A DNA stretch of 64,000 nucleotides from Maioricimonas rarisocia (GTDB taxonomy: Bacteria > Planctomycetota > Planctomycetia > Planctomycetales > Planctomycetaceae): contig NZ_CP036275.1 in NCBI RefSeq assembly GCF_007747795.1, positions 7,308,001 to 7,372,000 of the forward strand, in the 5' to 3' direction. Shown here in pieces: positions 53,564 to 62,354 of the stretch. The notes beneath the pieces were generated by a model. That model was given only the letters and a program-made list of their open reading frames with translations. It had not been told where the DNA came from and made no database searches. Numbering within the stretch: position 1 is the stretch's first letter; each line of letters starts with the position of its first letter. The position numbers and the translations under genes were made by a program.

Positions 53564-54727
53564 CTACATATGCGGACCGTCCTCGGACTCTTCCATTCCC
53601 ATCAGTCGGAACAGTTCGGCGAGCGTCGGCTGATCGACAATCAGCTCGTTCAGCAGCCGCGGCAGCGGCATCCGACCCCAGCGGACGGCCTTCTCGAGCA
53701 GGTAGGCCGTGGGAGAGTGAGGCTCGTGCTTCTTGAAGTAATCGGCCAGATCCTGGACCGCCCGGTAAGCCTGCTCCCGCGTCATGCCCCCCGAAACGGC
53801 GGGTGCGGCCGCTGCGGCCTGCACGCCGGCCGGCGCCCCTTCGGTCGCCTCGCCAGCTTCCTTTCCCCCCCCTTCTTCGGCGGGAGGGGCCTCGGCCACG
53901 GGTTCGATGTCGATACCGGCCGTTGCGGTCCGGACCATCGCCAGCGCTTCTTCGAGTGCCTGCTCGATGTTGCGAGTCGAGGGAGCAACCGGATAGCCGG
54001 AATCGTCGACTCCGCAGCGATCGTCCATCAGCGCCGTCAACTGCCGCAGTTCGTCGAGCGCGGACTCGATGTCGGCGACCAGTTCGCGGAAGAACGAGGG
54101 AGGTGTCGACTGCACCGCCTTGTCGAACATGTCGAGGGTGACGGCCCCTTCCTCGATTCGCTCCTCGAGTTCCTGAGGATCGAGCCCCTGCAGTCGCTGC
54201 GCCTGCTGATACTGCCAGCAGCCCCAGGGCTCGGCATCGGTCAGCGGGATATTGGTGATCGGCCAGATGAGCGTGCCGGCGGCATCTTCGCCGTTCAGCG
54301 AAGTGATCGGCGCGACAGTCGTGATCAGACCGTCTTCGTCGGGACGAGGATAGATGTCTTCCCAGTATTTGTCGATCAGCTCGCGAAGCAGCCGGAAGCC
54401 GTCCCGCACGCCGGCAAAGCCATGGTGCCTCAGCAGTGCTTCGACATACCAGGCGGCGACTTCGAGGTCTTTCGACTTCTCGACGAGGATCTGTTCGGCG
54501 TAGACGAGAACAGGATTCCAGTCTTCCGGGCGAAAGCTGGCATCCGGATCTTCATCGAAGGCGTCGCGACGCTTCCGTTCTTCGGTCCGCGCCAGCGACT
54601 GGGCGTCCTTGATCGAGAAGTACACCGACTGCGGAGAGAAGTCCTGGCGGATGTCCTCTCCAGCCGGCGACTCGTCGGAAATGGGAGCAAGCAGATCGTC
54701 AAACTCGATGACGGACGCAGTAGACAT
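53564..54727 (-). CDS. tssA: T6SS assembly protein TssA (ImpA family)
   Basis: A 387-residue protein from the ATG at 54727 (MSTASVIEFDDLLAPISDESPAGEDIR); the frame goes 25 codons further upstream. The LLAPISxxxPAGEDIR opening and the ImpA N-terminal domain (EDWNPVLVYAEQILVEKSKDLEVAAWYVEALLRHHGFAG, YWEDIYPRPDEDG) are diagnostic. A Pro/Ala-rich linker (around residues 280-310) leads to a short C-terminal domain ending REQAYRAVQDLADYFKKHEP and YLLEKAVRWGRMPLPRLLNEL. TssA primes tail assembly at the baseplate. First gene of the sheath operon. Confidence 0.94.
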   Translation of the reverse strand: MSTASVIEFDDLLAPISDESPAGEDIRQDFSPQSVYFSIKDAQSLARTEERKRRDAFDEDPDASFRPEDWNPVLVYAEQILVEKSKDLEVAAWYVEALLRHHGFAGVRDGFRLLRELIDKYWEDIYPRPDEDGLITTVAPITSLNGEDAAGTLIWPITNIPLTDAEPWGCWQYQQAQRLQGLDPQELEERIEEGAVTLDMFDKAVQSTPPSFFRELVADIESALDELRQLTALMDDRCGVDDSGYPVAPSTRNIEQALEEALAMVRTATAGIDIEPVAEAPPAEEGGGKEAGEATEGAPAGVQAAAAAPAVSGGMTREQAYRAVQDLADYFKKHEPHSPTAYLLEKAVRWGRMPLPRLLNELIVDQPTLAELFRLMGMEESEDGPHM

Positions 54728-55128
54728 GGTTCGAAGCCTGCCAGATGGGTCGGCCACGCCCGAGAGGCGGGTTTCGGCCGGTTCGTTTGCGTTCATCGGC
54801 AACGCGTGTGCTGAAGACGACGCGAAAATGCCGATAACCCGAAAAACCTGCGCTTCACGGAAGATGCGCGGGCGGCGGTGTTTTTGACATTCTACAATGT
54901 GTCTGTTAGAAGGGCCGTTCCGTCATCGGAATTGGGGAGGTCGACGTAGCCGTTGCGTGTCGTGGCTGCAGTCGGAATCCTCACAACCCGGCCTGCCGGG
55001 CGCTGAAGTCGTCTGCCCCGGGACCCACCGGTGCGCTTCAGATCCCCCGACTGTCGGGATGACCGAAGGCGGAACCCTGCCATGACCACGGCTGGGCCAA
55101 TCCTTCTCTGGCCGAGAAAGAGACCGGT
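54728..55128. other. Divergent intergenic region between tssA and the spike operon
   Basis: 401 bases separating two T6SS transcription units. It holds the plus-strand promoter described separately at 54884-54912. The short frames in it look like chance. No hairpin terminator is expected or seen. Confidence 0.5.
54884..54912 (+). promoter_or_regulatory. Sigma-70-type promoter with dyad in the spacer, spike operon
   Basis: TTGACA (54884-54889) is a perfect -35 hexamer and TAGAAG (54907-54912) a 4/6 -10 hexamer, 17 bases apart. The spacer overlaps a dyad, ACATT-CTAC-AATGT (54887-54900), that could bind a dimeric repressor. It points toward the spike operon, whose first start codon is about 210 bases downstream. 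Confidence 0.55.
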
Positions 55129-55521
55129 ATGGCTGACTCCGCCGCTTTGCTTGATGTGCTTCCCGGTCACGCGACACGGGAACGATCCCCACGACCTGCG
55201 ATCAAACCGGCCGTCCCACCGGAATCTCCTCGAGAGACTCCGGCACCGGTCGAAGAAAAATCACCGGAACGCGTGATCCTCGAAGCAGACGAGATCGTCT
55301 TCAAGGTCGGCGAAGCCACCCTGACGCTCTCGAAGGAGGGCTCGGGGACGATCGAACTGCGGGCTCCGAACGTGCGCCTGGTCGGAGAGCATGTTCTTTC
55401 GGAGGCCTCCGCGTCCAATACGATCGTCGGCGAGACGGTTGTGTCGGAGGCCACGCAGACCTCCGACCTGCTGGCGAAGCTGATCCGCATCAACGGGCAA
55501 TGTGTGAAGATCAACTGCTGA
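55129..55521 (+). CDS. Small beta-rich protein of the spike operon
   Basis: A 130-residue protein. The first 45 residues are Pro/Arg/Glu-rich and look disordered. The rest alternates short strands (VILEADEIVFKVGEATLTLSKE, GTIELRAPNVRLVGEHVLS) in a pattern like the beta-prism stem of VgrG C-termini and of small T6SS spike-associated proteins. It ends KLIRINGQCVKINC. No enzymatic motif. First gene of the operon that leads to PAAR and VgrG, so it may cap, extend or decorate the spike. The ribosome site is weak (GAGAC). Confidence 0.65.
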   Translation: MADSAALLDVLPGHATRERSPRPAIKPAVPPESPRETPAPVEEKSPERVILEADEIVFKVGEATLTLSKEGSGTIELRAPNVRLVGEHVLSEASASNTIVGETVVSEATQTSDLLAKLIRINGQCVKINC

Positions 55522-55593
55522 TCCGTCAGCGCCCGGCGTTCGTGTGCTGTGGTGTGCGGCGCAGGACCGTCCGGGAACAGGGAGTCCTATCGC

Positions 55594-56565
55594 GTGCAGG
55601 CGATTCTCGAAGCGACGTCCGGTCCGGCGGCGGGATCGCGATTGAAGTTTGACGCCGATCGGGAAACGACCGTCGGCCGGACCGACGCGGCCGACCTGGT
55701 GATCGGAGCCGACTTCTTCCTGTCCCGCGTTCACTTCGCGGTCCGGTTCGATCCGGACGAGCAGATGTGGCGCCTCCGCGACCTGGAGAGTCGGCACGGC
55801 ACGCGAATCGACGACGAACCGGTCACCGAGACGCTGCTGCCGGACGGCGGAACGATCGAGGCGGGAAAGAGCACGTTTCGCGTCCAGTGCGAAATGGAAG
55901 CGAGCCTGCTGGCCGAGATGCTTCCGGTTGCGGCGGGAGCGGCCCTGTTCGCCGCGACGGCTGCCAGCGAACGATCACCTTCGGTGGAGCCGAAGTACGA
56001 TCGCAGCCGATGCCATTCGGGGCTGCGGTCCATGATGAGCATGGAGGCGGAACCGGCACCGGCCGAGATTGCCTGGCTGCTGGCCCGCCGGTTCCCGATG
56101 TTTCTCATTGCCGACTTCTCCAAGCTGTCGCTGCCTCTGCCGGAACAGCTCGAGAAGAAGACCTTCCTGTTCAACTGGATGGACGACGAGGTCCTGCCGT
56201 TCTGTTCGCCTCTGCTGCTCGGACCGGACGACCCGGTCGATCCTTATGAGATCATTGACGAAATGTGGGGCAAGGATGCGGTGATGTGCCTGTATTCGAC
56301 GCTCGAGAAACCGGATCTGCTGCTGCGATTGCGGGCGGCGATTCGCCGCGACGATGGCACGTCGCGGAGTATTCCGAACGGGATTCTCGGGTACTGCTGG
56401 CCGGAGGCGGGGCGGGCTGTGCTCGAGTCGGCACCGGAGAAACTGACGGCTCCGCTGATGGACTGCGTCACGGCGGTTCTGACGGAAATCGACGAACCGG
56501 CGGGCTGGCGGGTGTTCTGCCGCAAGGACAACGAAGCATCTGTCCGCTCGGCCCTGGAACGATAA
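55594..56565 (+). CDS. FHA-domain protein fused to a DUF4123-like effector adaptor
   Basis: A 323-residue protein if started at the GTG at 55594 (GGAG nine bases upstream); the frame runs 15 codons further. Residues about 1-100 form an FHA domain: TTVGRTDAADLVIGADFFLSRVHFAV has the Gly-Arg and Ser-x-x-His residues of the phosphothreonine pocket, and SRHGTRIDDEPV is the following Gly/Asn-type turn. Residues about 155-320 resemble DUF4123/Tap adaptors, which load effectors onto VgrG (FLFNWMDDEVLPFCSPLLLG, DAVMCLYSTLEKPDLLLRLRA). It lies just before PAAR. FHA proteins regulate some T6SSs by Ser/Thr phosphorylation, but fusion to an adaptor would put that signal directly on effector loading. Confidence 0.75.
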   Translation: MQAILEATSGPAAGSRLKFDADRETTVGRTDAADLVIGADFFLSRVHFAVRFDPDEQMWRLRDLESRHGTRIDDEPVTETLLPDGGTIEAGKSTFRVQCEMEASLLAEMLPVAAGAALFAATAASERSPSVEPKYDRSRCHSGLRSMMSMEAEPAPAEIAWLLARRFPMFLIADFSKLSLPLPEQLEKKTFLFNWMDDEVLPFCSPLLLGPDDPVDPYEIIDEMWGKDAVMCLYSTLEKPDLLLRLRAAIRRDDGTSRSIPNGILGYCWPEAGRAVLESAPEKLTAPLMDCVTAVLTEIDEPAGWRVFCRKDNEASVRSALER

Positions 56566-56620
56566 TCGGACACTGGCTGCCGGTCCGGAGAACGCCGACA
56601 GCTGCTGAAGGGATCGAAGC

Positions 56621-56917
56621 ATGCCTCCCGCGTCGCGGATCACCGACATGCACGTGTGCCCCATGGTCACGCCCGGCGTGCCTCCCATTCCCCATGTGGG
56701 TGGCCCGCAGGTGCTGGGGGCTCCGACGGTCCTGATGTGTTACCTGCCTGCCGGCACGATCACGTCGCAGGAAGTGTGCGTCGGACCTCCGGACGTCGAC
56801 CTGAGATGCTCGGCGACGGTGCTGATCTGCAACAAACCGGCGGACCGCCTGGGAGACAACAGCAGCCACGGAGGAGCGTTGGTGCTGGGTGCGCCGACGA
56901 TTATGATCGGTGGTTAG
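56621..56917 (+). CDS. PAAR-repeat spike tip protein
   Basis: A 98-residue stand-alone PAAR protein with AAGGG upstream. It opens MPPASRITDMHVCPMVTPGVPPIPHVGG and has the later ADRLGDNSSHGGALVLGAPTIMIGG, the usual His/Cys pattern that binds a metal at the cone tip. PAAR sharpens the VgrG trimer and carries effectors. There is no C-terminal toxin extension, so cargo must be held non-covalently, which fits the adjacent adaptor gene. Confidence 0.92.
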   Translation: MPPASRITDMHVCPMVTPGVPPIPHVGGPQVLGAPTVLMCYLPAGTITSQEVCVGPPDVDLRCSATVLICNKPADRLGDNSSHGGALVLGAPTIMIGG

Positions 56918-57032
56918 AGGAGAAGCCGCCGGACCGTTCCAACCGGGCCGGGATCTACAACGCGGCTACGGAGTTGTCGCCCGATCGCCAATCTGACGAA
57001 CGTGGCATCCGCTGAACAGAAGGGGGCGAACA

Positions 57033-58055
57033 ATGCCGGGATTTCTTATCTTCGACGAGCTTGGAATCGACCCGGACATGCCTTTCGCCTCGGCGGCGAA
57101 GACTGCATTGTCCATGCTGCCGGGCAGCTGGATGCTGCACGGGCTGGGTGGTGAATACAACGTCGACGTCGACCCGATCGCCGAGATCAACAAGACGCTC
57201 GACGGCGGCGGTCATCTGGGAAGCATGGCGTCGAGCGCCGAAGGGGCCGCGGAGTCGGCTGCCGAAGGGGATGCCGTCGGCGCCATCGATGGTGCTCTGG
57301 GAGTGGTCGGCGAATTCTGGGACGCCTACCAGGGTTGGATTCCGGTTGTCAGTGTCAGCCAGACAGTACCGTCGGCCGCCGAGCAGGCCCGCGAAGCGGC
57401 CATGAGCCAGCTCGAGCGGTTCCAGCAGGAAACGATGGAGCGGACCACCGCAGTGGCGCAGCAGGTCGGTCGCGAAGCCGCCGAGCAGGTCCTGCGAACC
57501 AACGGCCCCAACGGCGACGCCAACCCGGCGACCCGGGGGACATCCGGCAGCGTGCCGGACGCGGTCACAGGCTTCCGCAGTATCGACGGTGTCGATCGTA
57601 TCACGGCGGAAATTCAGCTCGACGTTTCGTTCCCGCGTCTGCTGAAGGCGGCGCTCAAGGAGAAGCCGGCCAAGGTGTTCGACGCCGCCGAACTTCATCT
57701 GTGCACCGTGTCGACCGTCGATCTGCGTCAGCTCACATTTAACTCCGACAGCACGGCAGCAAGACTGATCCGGACGCTCGTCGGCTTCCACCTGTTCAAC
57801 GTCGTGCCGTACCTGTCGATCAGCATGCGTGACGTGCAGATCATGGAGGTCAGCTACAACCTGCTGGGCGATGCCGAGGGATCGGTCCCGACGGCCAATG
57901 TGAACCTGCGATTCGAAGAGGTCACATGGACCTATCACGTGATCAACGGTTCAAACATGAACCTGTACAACATTGACTTCAACTATGATATCCGCAAGCG
58001 GAAGCCGCCTTCCGGAGGCTTCTCGCTGGGCTCGATGATCAACCCCTTTGCCTGA
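57033..58055 (+). CDS. Hcp-like C-terminal domain fused to an Ala/Glu-rich N-terminal region
   Basis: A 340-residue protein with AGGGGG before the ATG. The first 30 residues (MPGFLIFDELGIDPDM) and a Gly/Ala-rich helical segment (about residues 60-150) have no known family. The last 150 residues read like the second half of Hcp: ITAEIQLDVSFPRLLKAALK, LHLCTVSTVDLR, YLSISMRDVQIMEVSYNL and VNLRFEEVTWTYHVING, the last matching the Hcp closing pattern (vxLxFxKIxWxY). It ends in a short Lys/Pro/Gly tail. Located between PAAR and VgrG. It could be an evolved tube-tip subunit between Hcp and VgrG, or a cargo carrier. Confidence 0.7.
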   Translation: MPGFLIFDELGIDPDMPFASAAKTALSMLPGSWMLHGLGGEYNVDVDPIAEINKTLDGGGHLGSMASSAEGAAESAAEGDAVGAIDGALGVVGEFWDAYQGWIPVVSVSQTVPSAAEQAREAAMSQLERFQQETMERTTAVAQQVGREAAEQVLRTNGPNGDANPATRGTSGSVPDAVTGFRSIDGVDRITAEIQLDVSFPRLLKAALKEKPAKVFDAAELHLCTVSTVDLRQLTFNSDSTAARLIRTLVGFHLFNVVPYLSISMRDVQIMEVSYNLLGDAEGSVPTANVNLRFEEVTWTYHVINGSNMNLYNIDFNYDIRKRKPPSGGFSLGSMINPFA

Positions 58056-58129
58056 GACGGAGCGATCTCGCCGGTCTGCCGCGTCCGGCTGTGCGGCGGC
58101 CGGAAAACGTTATGACTGCTGACTGGACG

Positions 58130-58153
58130 GTCCTGCATTGACTCGTGCAGGAC
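58130..58153. repeat. Inverted repeat upstream of vgrG
   Basis: Perfect eight-base arms GTCCTGCA (58130-58137) and TGCAGGAC (58146-58153) around an eight-base loop, in the 170-base gap between the Hcp-like gene and vgrG. No T tract follows. A read-through-modulating or mRNA-stabilising hairpin is likely; an operator is the alternative. Confidence 0.55.
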
Positions 58154-58225
58154 TCTCGCGTCCCCACTGCCGAGTCGTCGCTGCAACAGGGTGAGGCCCT
58201 TCCGACCCCGCTGTAAAGGCACCTC

Positions 58226-60616
58226 ATGTTCTTCTCGGATCCCAAATTCATCCAGGACAACTGCGATCTGCTGATCGACAGCCCGCTGGATGAAAACGAT
58301 CTTCTGCTGACGGCGCTGGATGCGGACGAGGCGATCTCGCGGCCCTTTCAGTTCAGTCTCGGCATGCTCTCCGAGGAACTGTCGATCGACCCAGAGGACC
58401 TGATCGGCAAACCACTGTCGATTACCGTCAAGCCGCGCAAGCCGGATGACGGCATGCTCAGCCTGCTGTTCAGCAAGAAGGAGGCGCGCTTCTTCCACGG
58501 AATCGTGTCGTCGTTCTCGGCCGGCGTTGCCGTCAAACGTGAGGACAGCGACGCCCGGGGGTTTCGCGTCTACCACGCAACGCTGGTGCCGCGGTTGTGG
58601 TTTCTCAGCCATAGCACGAACTGCCGCATCTTTCAGGAAAAGACGCCTCTGCAGATCATCGAGACCGTCCTGGAAGAGCAGGGGTTCCGCCCCCGCCGCG
58701 ACTACAGCATCAGTGACGTACGGGGTCCACTGGCAAAGCGGAAGTGGGACTATTGCGTGCAGTACCGGGAAAGTGACCTGAACTTTCTCTCCCGGCTGAT
58801 GGAACAACTGGGGATCTACTACTACTTCGAACATGAGGACAGTGGACATACGCTGGTTCTCACCGACAAGGAACAGCTCTCCACCGACACGATCGACGTG
58901 ATCTACAAACCGTTCTCGAACATCATCGACGAGGACAACCAGGTCACGATGTGGGAGCACCGCTACGGCTTCGAGTCGGGCAAGGTTTCGACGACCGATT
59001 TCGACTACCGCAACTCCTCGACCAATCTGCTCGCCTCGGCCAGCTCCAAGAAGTCCGATGCCAGCAGAGACTACGAGCGGTTCGACTACCCCGGGTACTA
59101 CCAGACGACGAAAGCGGATCAGTTCGGCACGACAAAAGACGGCAAGAACATCGCCGAAATCCACATGCAGGCGCTCGACTCGCAGCGGCACATCATTCGG
59201 GGCGCCAGCGTCGCCCGCGAACTGATGCCGGGCCTGCGAATCGAGATGGAGTACCTGGGGCTCGACGACGAGGACGGGGAGAAGTATCTCCTGACGTCAT
59301 TGCAGCACCGGTATCGCCAGAACGTCATTCCGGTGATGGGGCGTCTCGGCACGACGGACTACAACAATTCGTTCACCTGCATTCCCGACCGCACCCCCTT
59401 CCGACCGCCACGCGTCACCCAGCGCCCCGTGGTCGAAGGCCCGCAGACGGCCATCGTCATCGGCACCAAGGCGTTCGACGCGAAGACGAAGAGCGATCAG
59501 GAGGTGATGACCGACAAGTATGGCCGCGTGAAGGTGCAGTTTCACTGGGACCGCCGCCAGGGGGATGGCGAGAAGCCCTACGAAAACAGCTCCTGCTGGA
59601 TTCGGGTCTCGCAGGGACACAGCGGCGCCGGCTGGGGCATGATCAACATTCCCCGCAAGGGGGAAGAAGTGATCGTGGACTTCATCGAAGGAGATCCCGA
59701 TCAGCCGATCATTACCGGTCGCGTCTATAACGCGCAGAACAAGCTGCCGTACCGGCTCGACGACGATAACGAGAAAGACAACATTTACATCAGCGGGTTC
59801 AAGACCCGCAGCAGTCCGCAAGGCGACGTCACCAAGAACTACAACGAACTGCGTTTTCAGGACAAGAAGGGGAAGGAGCACATCTACTTCCATGCCGAAC
59901 GGGACTTCACCCGCGTCGTGGAGAATAAGGATGTGCTGATCGTCAGCGACGAGAAAGAGATCACACAGAAACGGATCGACAAGGTCACGAAGGATACCGC
60001 GAAGGGTAGCCAGACGATCGAGATCTACAAGAACCGGACGGTCACGATCCTGAGCGGCGACGAGAAGTTCAACGTCGACGAAGGGAACCGGACGGTCACG
60101 ATCAAGAAGGGCAACGACCATACCGAAGTCGAAGAGGGAAAGCGGACTGCGAAGATCAGCAAGGGCAACGACGAGATCGAAGTCAGCAAAGGCGACCGGA
60201 TCATCAATGTCAAGAAGGGCGAACACAAGCTCGACGTCGCCCAGGACATTTCGATCACCTCGGGAAAGAACGTCGACATCCAGGCCGGCAACAACTCGAT
60301 CACGCTCAAGGTCGGCCAGTCGAAAATCCAGATGAAGAGCGACGGGACGATTACGATCTCAGGCAACAAGATCACCCTCAACGGCATGAAGATCGCTCTG
60401 AAAGGCAAGCAGAGCGTGCAGATCGACGCGATGCAGACCGTCAAGATCAAGGCGCTGCAGAAGACCAAGGTCGAAGGAACCCTCGGGCTCGAACTGGCCG
60501 GTCTGAAAGTCGACGGCAAAGGCCAGCTGATGTCGACGCTGAAAGGTGGACTGATGGCCGAAGTCAAGGCGGGCGCCCTGGCCAAGGTCAAGGGAGCCAT
60601 CACGTTCGTCGGTTAG
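58226..60616 (+). CDS. vgrG: T6SS spike protein VgrG (TssI)
   Basis: A 796-residue protein, ATG with AAGG upstream. It has the gp27-like base (LLLTALDADEAISRPFQFSL, ARFFHGIVSSFS, TPLQIIETVLEEQG, YRESDLNFLSRLMEQLGIYYYFEH). The gp5-like OB fold shows TDKYGRVKVQFHWDRRQGDGEKPYENSSCWIRVSQG, GWGMINIPRKGEEVIVDFIEGDPDQPIITGRVYN. From about residue 580 a beta-helical stem of short Lys/Gly/Asp repeats runs nearly to the end. There is no appended catalytic domain, so effectors must be delivered through PAAR, the adaptor or the Hcp-like protein. Last gene of the plus-strand spike operon. Confidence 0.96.
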   Translation: MFFSDPKFIQDNCDLLIDSPLDENDLLLTALDADEAISRPFQFSLGMLSEELSIDPEDLIGKPLSITVKPRKPDDGMLSLLFSKKEARFFHGIVSSFSAGVAVKREDSDARGFRVYHATLVPRLWFLSHSTNCRIFQEKTPLQIIETVLEEQGFRPRRDYSISDVRGPLAKRKWDYCVQYRESDLNFLSRLMEQLGIYYYFEHEDSGHTLVLTDKEQLSTDTIDVIYKPFSNIIDEDNQVTMWEHRYGFESGKVSTTDFDYRNSSTNLLASASSKKSDASRDYERFDYPGYYQTTKADQFGTTKDGKNIAEIHMQALDSQRHIIRGASVARELMPGLRIEMEYLGLDDEDGEKYLLTSLQHRYRQNVIPVMGRLGTTDYNNSFTCIPDRTPFRPPRVTQRPVVEGPQTAIVIGTKAFDAKTKSDQEVMTDKYGRVKVQFHWDRRQGDGEKPYENSSCWIRVSQGHSGAGWGMINIPRKGEEVIVDFIEGDPDQPIITGRVYNAQNKLPYRLDDDNEKDNIYISGFKTRSSPQGDVTKNYNELRFQDKKGKEHIYFHAERDFTRVVENKDVLIVSDEKEITQKRIDKVTKDTAKGSQTIEIYKNRTVTILSGDEKFNVDEGNRTVTIKKGNDHTEVEEGKRTAKISKGNDEIEVSKGDRIINVKKGEHKLDVAQDISITSGKNVDIQAGNNSITLKVGQSKIQMKSDGTITISGNKITLNGMKIALKGKQSVQIDAMQTVKIKALQKTKVEGTLGLELAGLKVDGKGQLMSTLKGGLMAEVKAGALAKVKGAITFVG

Positions 60617-60673
60617 CAGCGGGCGGAGCCGATCGCCGCGCTGCCCGCAGGAGCTGCAGGCAGTGGGCGGCCA

Positions 60674-62314
60674 CTACGCCTTCGCCAATCCGTCGGTCCG
60701 CGTCCGGAACTCGTCCAGTTCGCTGGAGATGTCGAGCGCCCGATCGATTTCCCGTTCGCTCCGCCGCAGCGACGAACGGCTCAGCGCCCGCCGGGCCGCC
60801 GCGACAGCCAGATCCGTCCTGCTCTCCAGCGGTTTGCTGTCCACCTCGATGTTGGCCACCGTGTCGGCAATAAACCTGCCACTCTCGAATTCCTTGCCGA
60901 TCGCCGACAAAACGTTGTCCACTTCCCCGAGACGCTTGAGCAGCTTCGTCAGTGCTCCCTTCACGTCCTGCAGGGCCCGCTGATTGACGCTCGCGTCGCT
61001 CCGGAGCTTGCGGAACTCGGCAACCGCCTCCTTGTTCTGTTTGGCGAGCTTTGCTGCAATTTCGTTCCGGTTCTGACCGGCATCGGAGAGGGCGGTTCCC
61101 AGCTTGCGGGCGGATTCTTCGAGACCGTCGCTGAGCTTCTCGAACTCCCGACGGCGGCGTTCCCGAACCTCGCCGGCCTCCGGCGTCTCCTTGCGGGGGT
61201 ACATCTCGTCCAGCAGGTCCGAGATCTCGGTCGATTGCTGGGCGAACCTGGTGTAATTGTCGGCGACGCCCTTGCGGGCCGACTCGTAGTCCCGTTCGGC
61301 CTTCTGCAGATCCTTGAGGGTGTCCTGCAGGCTGGAAGTCAGATCGCTGGAACCGGAGTCATCCGGCAGGTCGAGTTTGAAGTTGGCGAATTGGCACCGC
61401 ACCGCTTTGACATCGAAACTGACCCCCGCATTCTCGATCAGCTTCTTGAAGACCGGCTTCTTGCGGATCATCCCATCGAGGGCGGACTTCGCAGCCGCCT
61501 TGATCGCCGGTTCGATCTCCGACTGCAAGTCGTCAAAATACGAGTTGATACTGTCGAAGACGTCCTGGGCCTTCTTGGTGTCGTTCTTCCGCTGCGCATT
61601 GAAAAACTCGCGATCCCAGGCGGCAAGGTTCTTCGCAGTCTGTTCGGCAAATGTATTGACGGATTTCTCGACTTCGGCTGCGACGGCCTGCTGGAGATCC
61701 TGTGAAAGGAACTGTGGCACATCGGAGAAGACAACATCGCCCCCTGTAAACGACTGTGCCTTGGGCAGAGTAATGCCAAGGTTGCCGGTCGTCGCCAGCA
61801 GGTTCTTCTGAGCTTTCGGCAGTCGATAGACCAGCTTCGAAGAATCGGTGAGGTCTTCGTACCAGTCTTCGAATTCGGCGAGATCCTGCTGGACCTTCGC
61901 ACGGACGGACTGGACTTCCGACTTCAGTTCGTTGAGCCGGTCGTTGGCCCCGCGGATGTTCTCGAGACGTTCTTCGCGACCGACCTGAACGCCCGCTTTC
62001 CCCTTCTGTTTGTCCCGCTTGGCCGACACGTCGAAGCGCGTCACCTTTTTCCGCCTGGCCGTCTCGATCAGCTTCAGCGTGTTGTCACACTCTTTGACAA
62101 TCTCTTCGAGACTCGACTTGCGCTTCTCGAACTCCCGCTTCTCGGTCGGCATATCCGACTTCGGGAGCTTGCTGACGAGCCCCTGGATTTTCTTGACTGC
62201 CGCGAAGACCTCGGGGATTTCCTTCTTCAGCGGGATGTCCTTGACCCCCTGTGCCTTTTTTGCCACGCGATCAAGCGGCGTGGTGGACACCTCGAAGCTG
62301 AACGGCTTTTTCAT
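60674..62314 (-). CDS. Coiled-coil protein of unknown function, possible cargo
   Basis: A 546-residue protein from the ATG at 62314 (MKKPFSFEVSTTPLDRV) with GAGG seven bases upstream; the open frame above it is the shadow of the next gene. It is almost all charged helix (Lys/Glu/Asp/Arg), with segments such as KKEIPEVFAAVKKIQGLVSKLP, a central less charged part (about residues 185-240, TTGNLGITLPKAQ..) and long heptad-like stretches to the end (RRALSRSSLRRSEREIDRAL). No signal peptide or catalytic motif. Composition resembles the proteins of the 5.7-19.7 kb island. It is convergent with vgrG. A T6SS cargo is possible but unproven. Confidence 0.62.
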   Translation of the reverse strand: MKKPFSFEVSTTPLDRVAKKAQGVKDIPLKKEIPEVFAAVKKIQGLVSKLPKSDMPTEKREFEKRKSSLEEIVKECDNTLKLIETARRKKVTRFDVSAKRDKQKGKAGVQVGREERLENIRGANDRLNELKSEVQSVRAKVQQDLAEFEDWYEDLTDSSKLVYRLPKAQKNLLATTGNLGITLPKAQSFTGGDVVFSDVPQFLSQDLQQAVAAEVEKSVNTFAEQTAKNLAAWDREFFNAQRKNDTKKAQDVFDSINSYFDDLQSEIEPAIKAAAKSALDGMIRKKPVFKKLIENAGVSFDVKAVRCQFANFKLDLPDDSGSSDLTSSLQDTLKDLQKAERDYESARKGVADNYTRFAQQSTEISDLLDEMYPRKETPEAGEVRERRRREFEKLSDGLEESARKLGTALSDAGQNRNEIAAKLAKQNKEAVAEFRKLRSDASVNQRALQDVKGALTKLLKRLGEVDNVLSAIGKEFESGRFIADTVANIEVDSKPLESRTDLAVAAARRALSRSSLRRSEREIDRALDISSELDEFRTRTDGLAKA

Positions 62315-62354
62315 ATCAGGCCTCGCAAGGCCGCCTGCCGCGTCGAACCCGACG

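Noticed and set aside
60000-60300. Short repeats in the vgrG C-terminus as a tandem-repeat or CRISPR-like array
   Set aside because: They are protein-level beta-stem repeats in frame, imperfect at DNA level and without spacers.
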